Assembly: GCA_905236285.1 (NCBI GenBank) | Contig: CAJOPN010000019.1 | Span: 1-38,441, forward strand | DNA: 38,441 nucleotides | Origin: an uncultured Selenomonadaceae bacterium | GTDB taxonomy: Bacteria; Bacillota; Negativicutes; Selenomonadales; Selenomonadaceae | Direction of reading: 5' to 3' | Shown here: piece by piece, positions 33,743 through 38,441 of the stretch | How the letters are laid out: each line of letters begins with the position of its first letter | Numbering within the stretch: position 1 is the stretch's first letter | Program-made: the position numbers and the translations under genes | Notes under the pieces: generated by a model | Told to the model about the DNA's origin: nothing | Databases searched by the model: none | The model's input: the letters and a program-made list of their open reading frames with translations, nothing else

Positions 33743-34918
33743 GTGGAAAGCAGATTTGGAAAATACGGCGGTCAATATGTACCTGAAATAGTAATGCCTG
33801 CGCTTAAAGAGACAGAGACAGCTTACAATGAAGCTAAAGACGATCGCGAATTTCAAAACGAATTTAAATTTTATCTTAAAAATTATGCAGGACGACCGAC
33901 ACTCCTTTATGAAGCAAAAAAATTGACTGAACATTACGGAGCAGGCCGAATTTTTTTGAAGAGAGAAGATTTATTGCATACAGGCGCACATAAAATTAAT
34001 AATGCACTCGGTCAAGCACTTTTGGCGAAACGAATGGGAAAAACAAGAATAGTTGCAGAGACCGGAGCAGGTCAGCACGGTGTGGCAAGTGCAACAGTCG
34101 CGGCTCTTTTCGGAATGGACTGCATAGTTTTCATGGGCGTTGAAGATATGAGACGGCAAGCGTTGAATGTTTTCAGAATGGAACTTTTAGGCGCAAAAGT
34201 TCAAGGAGTCGAAAGCGGAACGGGTACACTCAAAGATGCGACGAGTGAGGCAATTCGATATTGGGCAACGAATATTGAAGATACATATTATTTAATCGGT
34301 TCATGCGTCGGACCTCATCCGTATCCGACTATGGTCAGAGATTTTCAATCTTGTATCGGTCGTGAAATTCGAGCTCAATGTATCAAAGATTATGGCAGAC
34401 TTCCAACTCATGTTGTTGCGTGTGTCGGAGGTGGTTCAAATGCAATCGGAACTTTTTACGAATTTCTTGAAGATAAGCGCGTCAAAATGATCGGAGTTGA
34501 AGCAGGAGGCAAAAACAGTTTTGAAAATGCAAAAACATTGAGCGGAAGAGGTCGCCCGGGAGTTTTGCACGGAGCTTATTCATATTTGTTGCAAACGCCT
34601 GAAGGTCAAGTTATCGAAGCGTATTCCGTCAGCGCAGGCTTGGATTATCCCGGAGTCGGTCCAGAACATTCATTCTTTAAAGATGAAAAAATTGCATTTT
34701 ATGATTCTGTTAGTGATGAAGAGGCACTTGAAGCATTTAAATTTTTGTCGAAAACTGAAGGAATAGTTCCTGCATTGGAAAGTGCTCATGCGATTGCATA
34801 TCTTGAAAAATTGATGCCGCAGACGAAAGAATCGGACATGATAGTAGTATGTTTAAGCGGACGCGGCGACAAAGATGTTTCTCATGTTGCAGAAATTTTA
34901 AAGAACAGCGGGAGGTGA
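33743..34918 (+). CDS. trpB: Tryptophan synthase beta chain
   Basis: The PLP-dependent subunit that joins indole to serine. Seen: [18 protein letters not shown], the PLP Lys84 in [29 protein letters not shown]-like [13 protein letters not shown] and the phosphate loop [10 protein letters not shown]. At 391 residues it is the normal TrpB1 type, able to pair with TrpA. GTG 33743 follows GAGGAGGT by eight bases. It follows murF closely and precedes trpA by six bases. Confidence 0.97.
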   Translation: MESRFGKYGGQYVPEIVMPALKETETAYNEAKDDREFQNEFKFYLKNYAGRPTLLYEAKKLTEHYGAGRIFLKREDLLHTGAHKINNALGQALLAKRMGKTRIVAETGAGQHGVASATVAALFGMDCIVFMGVEDMRRQALNVFRMELLGAKVQGVESGTGTLKDATSEAIRYWATNIEDTYYLIGSCVGPHPYPTMVRDFQSCIGREIRAQCIKDYGRLPTHVVACVGGGSNAIGTFYEFLEDKRVKMIGVEAGGKNSFENAKTLSGRGRPGVLHGAYSYLLQTPEGQVIEAYSVSAGLDYPGVGPEHSFFKDEKIAFYDSVSDEEALEAFKFLSKTEGIVPALESAHAIAYLEKLMPQTKESDMIVVCLSGRGDKDVSHVAEILKNSGR

Positions 34919-34924
34919 AAATAA

Positions 34925-35740
34925 ATGTCGAGATTGGAATCAAAATTAAATGAACTTAAAAATCAGGGACGAAAGGCATTAAATATTTATATTACTGCCG
35001 GAGCTCCCGACGTTGAGACGAGCAAACGAGCAATAATTGAAGCGACGAAAGCAGGAGCAGATATAATTGAAATCGGAATACCTTTCAGCGATCCGCTTGC
35101 AGACGGTCCTGTTATTCAAGCGAGTTCAACGGCAGCAATTAAAAACAGAATGAGTCCTTATCGTGTCGTAAGCATTATTAAGGAATTGCGTAAAAATATT
35201 GACAATCCATTAATCGGAATGGGATATATTAATTCTCTGATGAGTTACGGTTACAGATACGGAAATGATTACAACGGCTTTGAAAGATTTGTGACTGAGG
35301 CGAAAATTGCAGGAATGGACGGCTTGATAATTCCTGACGTTCCGCACGAAGAGAGTACTCAAATTAAGGCGACAAGCCGAAGAAAAGGAATCCATTTAAT
35401 TGAATTTGTAACTCCGTTGACGACGATTGAAAGAATGGAATCGACTTGCAAAGATGCAACGGGATTTATTTATTGCGTATCAAATACGGGAGTAACCGGC
35501 GTTAAGGAATTGGATTTTTCAAAAATAGGAGAAGTTACAAATCAGGCACGTGAATTTACTCAAACACCTTTGATGATCGGATTCGGAATAGGAACTCCTC
35601 AAGCAGCAGCTAATGCGGCAAAATTTGCTGACGGTGTAATTGTCGGAAGTGCAGTTGTAAAAAGATTGCAGGAAAATAAATTTGATGAAGCGATGGATTT
35701 AATTCACTCAATGAGAGTTGCTCTTGATCAATCAAAATAA
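34925..35740 (+). CDS. trpA: Tryptophan synthase alpha chain
   Basis: The TIM-barrel subunit that cleaves indole-3-glycerol phosphate to indole. The two catalytic acids sit exactly at the classical places, Glu49 (DIIEIGIPFSDPLADGP) and Asp60. IIPDVPHEES, CVSNTGVTG and MIGFGIGTPQAA are family motifs. 271 residues, full length. ATG 34925 follows GGGAGGTG. A strong terminator follows 38 bases after the stop. The other tryptophan genes (trpE, G, C, F) are not here. Confidence 0.97.
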   Translation: MSRLESKLNELKNQGRKALNIYITAGAPDVETSKRAIIEATKAGADIIEIGIPFSDPLADGPVIQASSTAAIKNRMSPYRVVSIIKELRKNIDNPLIGMGYINSLMSYGYRYGNDYNGFERFVTEAKIAGMDGLIIPDVPHEESTQIKATSRRKGIHLIEFVTPLTTIERMESTCKDATGFIYCVSNTGVTGVKELDFSKIGEVTNQAREFTQTPLMIGFGIGTPQAAANAAKFADGVIVGSAVVKRLQENKFDEAMDLIHSMRVALDQSK

Positions 35741-35754
35741 ATTTTTTTCAAAAT

Positions 35755-35778
35755 AAAAATTAAAATTAAAATTAAAAA
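35755..35778. repeat. Short A/T hexamer run (TAAAAT, about 3-4 copies)
   Basis: A simple-sequence run of TAAAAT units sits directly before the terminator stem. On the minus strand it supplies the T-rich tail of the hairpin, which is a sufficient explanation. Confidence 0.6.
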
Positions 35779-35812
35779 TGACGAGCCGAAATGAACTCGT
35801 CAAATTTTTTTT
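35774..35812. terminator. Bidirectional terminator between trpA and ymdB
   Basis: TGACGAG (35779-35785) and CTCGTCA (35796-35802) form a 7-base stem with a 10-base loop, preceded by A-rich and followed by T-rich DNA. It can serve trpA on the plus strand and ymdB on the minus strand. Confidence 0.8.
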
Positions 35813-35814
35813 AT

Positions 35815-36594
35815 TCAATCAATCGTTTCAAAAATTCTTTCAATGCTCGTGACTTTATTTGCTTTGTCGTCAATTTCCAAAATTATGCCGCAATATATGC
35901 AAGGTTTTTCACCAATTTCAAAAAGTGCAGGCAATCCGTTAAGAAATTTTTCAATGATAATTTCAGACTTAATTCCGAGTACAGAATTTTTCGATCCGAC
36001 CATTCCCAAATCTGTAATATAAGCCGTGCCTTGAGGTAAAATTCTTTCGTCGGCAGTCTGCACATGCGTATGTGTTCCCCATATCGCCGTAATTTTTCCG
36101 TCAAGATAATATCCCATTGAAACTTTTTCGCTCGTCGCCTCTGCATGAAAATCAATTAAAATTATGTCACAATCTTTTTGAATTTGTTTAACAATTTCAG
36201 CCGCCTTTGAAAACGGACAATCAATCGCCGGCATGAAAGTTCGTCCCGAAAGATTTATAACTCCGATATTTTTTGCACGAAACGGATAAATACAAAAACC
36301 GTGTCCCGGTACACCTTCGGGATAATTTGCAGGTCTGATTAAAAACGGTTCTTGATCTATTATTTCAAAGACTCCTTTATTGTCCCAAATGTGATTTCCC
36401 GATGTAACAATATCCGCTCCGCCCGAAAGTAATTTTCTGAAAGTGTCGGGAGTTAATCCTCGTCCGTGTGCCGCATTTTCTCCGTTTACTATCACCACGT
36501 CAATTTCTTTTTCTTTTTTTATTTTCGGAGTGTAAGAAAAAAAAGCCGCTCGACCTGATCGACCGACTACATCTCCGACTATTAATATTCGCAT
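35815..36594 (-). CDS. ymdB: YmdB-family metallophosphoesterase (2',3'-cyclic-nucleotide phosphodiesterase)
   Basis: A 259-residue calcineurin-like phosphoesterase of the YmdB type, which in Bacillus acts in biofilm and social-behaviour switching. Metal and catalytic residues are at the expected places: Asp8 (IVGDVVGRSGR), Glu39-Asn40 (VNGENAAHGRG), Asn67-His68 (TSGNHIWDN), then DFHAEATSEK and WGTHTHVQTAD. ATG 36594 follows AAAGGAG. As in many Firmicutes it is downstream of rny, but with an extra gene in between. It ends at the shared terminator. Confidence 0.95.
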   Translation of the reverse strand: MRILIVGDVVGRSGRAAFFSYTPKIKKEKEIDVVIVNGENAAHGRGLTPDTFRKLLSGGADIVTSGNHIWDNKGVFEIIDQEPFLIRPANYPEGVPGHGFCIYPFRAKNIGVINLSGRTFMPAIDCPFSKAAEIVKQIQKDCDIILIDFHAEATSEKVSMGYYLDGKITAIWGTHTHVQTADERILPQGTAYITDLGMVGSKNSVLGIKSEIIIEKFLNGLPALFEIGEKPCIYCGIILEIDDKANKVTSIERIFETID

Positions 36595-36613
36595 TTATTT
36601 TTTTCTCCTTTTT

Positions 36614-37138
36614 TTAATTATTGTATACTATTACTCTTTCTCTCTCTCTAACTCCCACTAAGCGATTTTCTATTCTTATTTGTCGGATATTGCTTAACAT
36701 CTGTTCCAAATAATCTATCTGTTCCAAAATATATTCTTCATCATTTGCACCTTCGGCAATTTCTTCAATGAGTTGTTCGCCGAAATAATTAAATGCAAGT
36801 TCTGTCAACAAATTTAATTCGCCGCAAGTCATGGTTACAATATCGCGTCGAACATTTATAAAACAAGTATCATAGATGCCTTCAACATTCAATTCAATGG
36901 TTGCATCGCCGAGTCCTTCAATCGAATGATACGCCTCGACACTTTCGGCAACGTAATTTAAAAAGCCGTCAAACATTTCCTTTGTGAAGGCACCTCTGAG
37001 CGCAAAGGAAAGCTCAAGCATACCGTCCTTTGGGTCATAACTAACCGCCTGCACCGACGGATATACAACCAGTATTGCAGCGAGCAATCTGCTGGCATCA
37101 AGATTTGGCTTTTTATTTTGATTCAAAAAGTCAAACAT
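36614..37138 (-). CDS. Unknown acidic protein between rny and ymdB (174 aa)
   Basis: I do not recognise this gene. The 174-residue product is acidic, soluble, and without signal peptide or membrane helix. It appears to have an N-terminal alpha/beta part (ASRLLAAILVVYPSVQAVSYD, then MLELSFALRGAF and a helix FDGFLNYVAESVEAYHSI), a middle beta strand pair (DATIELNVEGIYDTCFINV), and a C-terminal long helix rich in Glu and Leu (about 120-158) that could make a coiled coil. ATG 37138 follows GGGAGG. It is 31 bases after rny and 19 before ymdB, so it is almost certainly co-transcribed; a link to RNA turnover is an inference from position alone. Confidence 0.75.
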   Translation of the reverse strand: MFDFLNQNKKPNLDASRLLAAILVVYPSVQAVSYDPKDGMLELSFALRGAFTKEMFDGFLNYVAESVEAYHSIEGLGDATIELNVEGIYDTCFINVRRDIVTMTCGELNLLTELAFNYFGEQLIEEIAEGANDEEYILEQIDYLEQMLSNIRQIRIENRLVGVRERERVIVYNN

Positions 37139-37169
37139 TATCGCTTAAACCTCCCTTAAAAAAATTTTT

Positions 37170-38441
37170 TTATTTTGCGTAATCTATAACGCGAGTTTCA
37201 CGAATTAATGTTGCTTTTATTTGTCCCGGATAATCCAATTCTTTTTCAATCCGTTTAACAATATCGTGTGCAAGAGAAACCGCCTCAAGATCATCAATTT
37301 TATCCGGCTTGACCATAACGCGAATTTCTCGACCTGCTTGAATTGCAAAACATCTGTCAACACCTTCAAATGATTCTGCAATATCTTCAATCATTTTGAG
37401 ACGTTTCAAATACATTTCAAGGCTTTCACGTCTTGCACCGGGACGAGCTGCCGAAACTGCATCCGCCGCCGCAACCAAAACTGCCTCAATCGTCGTCGCC
37501 TCAATGTCACCGTGATGTGATGCAATGGCATTTATTACATTTTTATTTTCGCGATAACGTTTTGCAAGATCTGCGCCTATTGTGACGTGAGGTCCTTCAA
37601 CTTCGTGATCGACTGCCTTGCCTATGTCGTGAAGAAGTCCCGCGCGTTTTGCAAGTGTCGGATCAACTCCGAGTTCCGATGCCAAAATTCCTGCCAGTTG
37701 TGCAACTTCGATTGAATGATCCAAAACATTTTGTCCGTAACTCGTGCGATATTTGAGTCGTCCGAGAAGTTTTATCAACTCGGGATGTATTCCGTGAATT
37801 CCGACTGCAAAAGTTGCCTGTTCTCCTGCTTCCTTGATTCGATTGTCAACATCTCTTTTGGCTTTTTCAACCATTTCTTCAATTCTTGCAGGATGAATTC
37901 TTCCGTCCGAAATTAATTTTTCGAGAGCCACACGAGCAATTTCGCGGCGAATCGGATCGAATCCCGAAAGAATGACTGCTTCAGGAGTATCGTCAATAAT
38001 TAAATCAATTCCCGTTAATGTTTCAAGCGTACGAATATTTCTGCCTTCGCGTCCTATGATTCTTCCTTTCATGTCATCGCTTGGAAGTTCGACGACGCTT
38101 ACTGTTGTTTCCGCTACATGATCCGCTGCACAACGTTGAATTGCTATGCTTAAAATATCACGAGCTTTTTTTTCGGATTCTTCTTTAATTTGTGCCTCAT
38201 ATTCTTTGATTTTTATAGCTTTCTCATGTTTCAAGCCTTCTTCTGCTTCTGTCATCAAAATATTTCTGGCTTCTTCTCTGCTCAATGCCGCTATTCTTTC
38301 CAATTCGGCATTTTCTTTTTCCTGCATTGAATCAAGTTGAGTTTGTGATTCGTTTAATCTGGCTTCTTTTTTGTTTAAAAAAACTTCTTTTTTTTCTATT
38401 GATTCAAGTTTTCTGTCAAGATTTTCTTCTTTTTGAGTTAC
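37170..38441 (-). CDS. rny: Ribonuclease Y (partial, N-terminus outside window)
   Basis: The membrane-anchored endoribonuclease that starts mRNA decay in Firmicutes. The visible 423 residues lack the N-terminal membrane helix and about the first 95 residues. Seen in order: a long Glu/Lys coiled coil (to about 100 of the visible part), the KH domain with [17 protein letters not shown] and [13 protein letters not shown], and the HD domain with [34 protein letters not shown] and [14 protein letters not shown]. The frame is open through base 38441, so the gene continues upstream. Followed by the unknown gene and ymdB. Confidence 0.95.
   Translation of the reverse strand, partial: VTQKEENLDRKLESIEKKEVFLNKKEARLNESQTQLDSMQEKENAELERIAALSREEARNILMTEAEEGLKHEKAIKIKEYEAQIKEESEKKARDILSIAIQRCAADHVAETTVSVVELPSDDMKGRIIGREGRNIRTLETLTGIDLIIDDTPEAVILSGFDPIRREIARVALEKLISDGRIHPARIEEMVEKAKRDVDNRIKEAGEQATFAVGIHGIHPELIKLLGRLKYRTSYGQNVLDHSIEVAQLAGILASELGVDPTLAKRAGLLHDIGKAVDHEVEGPHVTIGADLAKRYRENKNVINAIASHHGDIEATTIEAVLVAAADAVSAARPGARRESLEMYLKRLKMIEDIAESFEGVDRCFAIQAGREIRVMVKPDKIDDLEAVSLAHDIVKRIEKELDYPGQIKATLIRETRVIDYAK

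Noticed and set aside
35755-35778. TAAAAT repeats as a variable-number locus or CRISPR-like array
   Set aside because: Only a short simple A/T run that serves as part of a terminator.
1-38441. tRNA, rRNA, riboswitch, CRISPR, prophage or insertion sequence
   Set aside because: No matching structure, repeat pattern or gene was seen in reading either strand; a covariance-model search could not be run.

Overview
This AT-rich window reads as the chromosome of a bacterium in the Firmicutes lineage, most likely a diderm Negativicutes relative. The Firmicutes markers are RNase Y with YmdB, SpoVS, and an Asp23/Gls24-like protein. A WaaE/KdtX-type lipopolysaccharide glycosyltransferase downstream of cdsA suggests an outer membrane. 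The taxonomic placement is an inference. Start codons are unusual: about nine genes appear to use TTG. Gene density is very high, and no stretch longer than 300 bases lacks a gene. I see no tRNA, rRNA, CRISPR array, insertion sequence or prophage.

Layout. (1) 1-7331, minus strand: a BMP-type ligand-binding protein overlapping a hybrid histidine kinase, then an HD hydrolase, a phosphohexomutase, an unknown protein and a partial pgi. (2) 7429-8958, plus: an NhaC-type antiporter sharing a divergent promoter region with the BMP gene. (3) 8955-11307, minus: gmd and a class III aminotransferase under a good promoter. (4) 11448-17048, minus: a surface-glycan-like cluster of PHP phosphoesterase, methyltransferase, Rossmann-fold protein, GT4 glycosyltransferase, ParB-like protein and P-loop/Asp23-like protein. 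It is bounded by terminators at both ends. (5) 17190-21883, minus: spoVS, a FIST-domain hybrid kinase and a LysR regulator. (6) 22020-28269, plus: pyrH-frr-uppS-cdsA, an LPS-type glycosyltransferase, two CAP-domain secreted proteins and TrkH. (7) 28271-32250, minus: dhaK-dhaM-trpD-yifB. (8) 32436-35740, plus: murF-trpB-trpA. (9) 35815-38441, minus: partial rny, an unknown gene and ymdB.

The most striking signal is in region 4. Three unrelated genes there each carry a run of 10, 10 or 11 G on the coding strand, near the 3' end, always inside the same TA-Gn-TA context. Nothing comparable occurs elsewhere in the window. In the sequence as given, the glycosyltransferase tract is in the frame that gives a family-typical C-terminus. 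The ParB-like gene is shifted out of frame: 9 G would restore a 287-residue product. The methyltransferase appears to be in a non-native frame: 9 or 12 G would give a more natural tail. This is what slipped-strand phase variation of a glycan or protein-modification locus looks like, with the twist that the switch acts on C-termini rather than start regions. Homopolymer sequencing error must be excluded first.

Other points of interest are the paired BMP sensor and kinase, dhaK-dhaM without dhaL, a P-loop/Asp23-like fusion, and an unknown conserved-looking gene between rny and ymdB.
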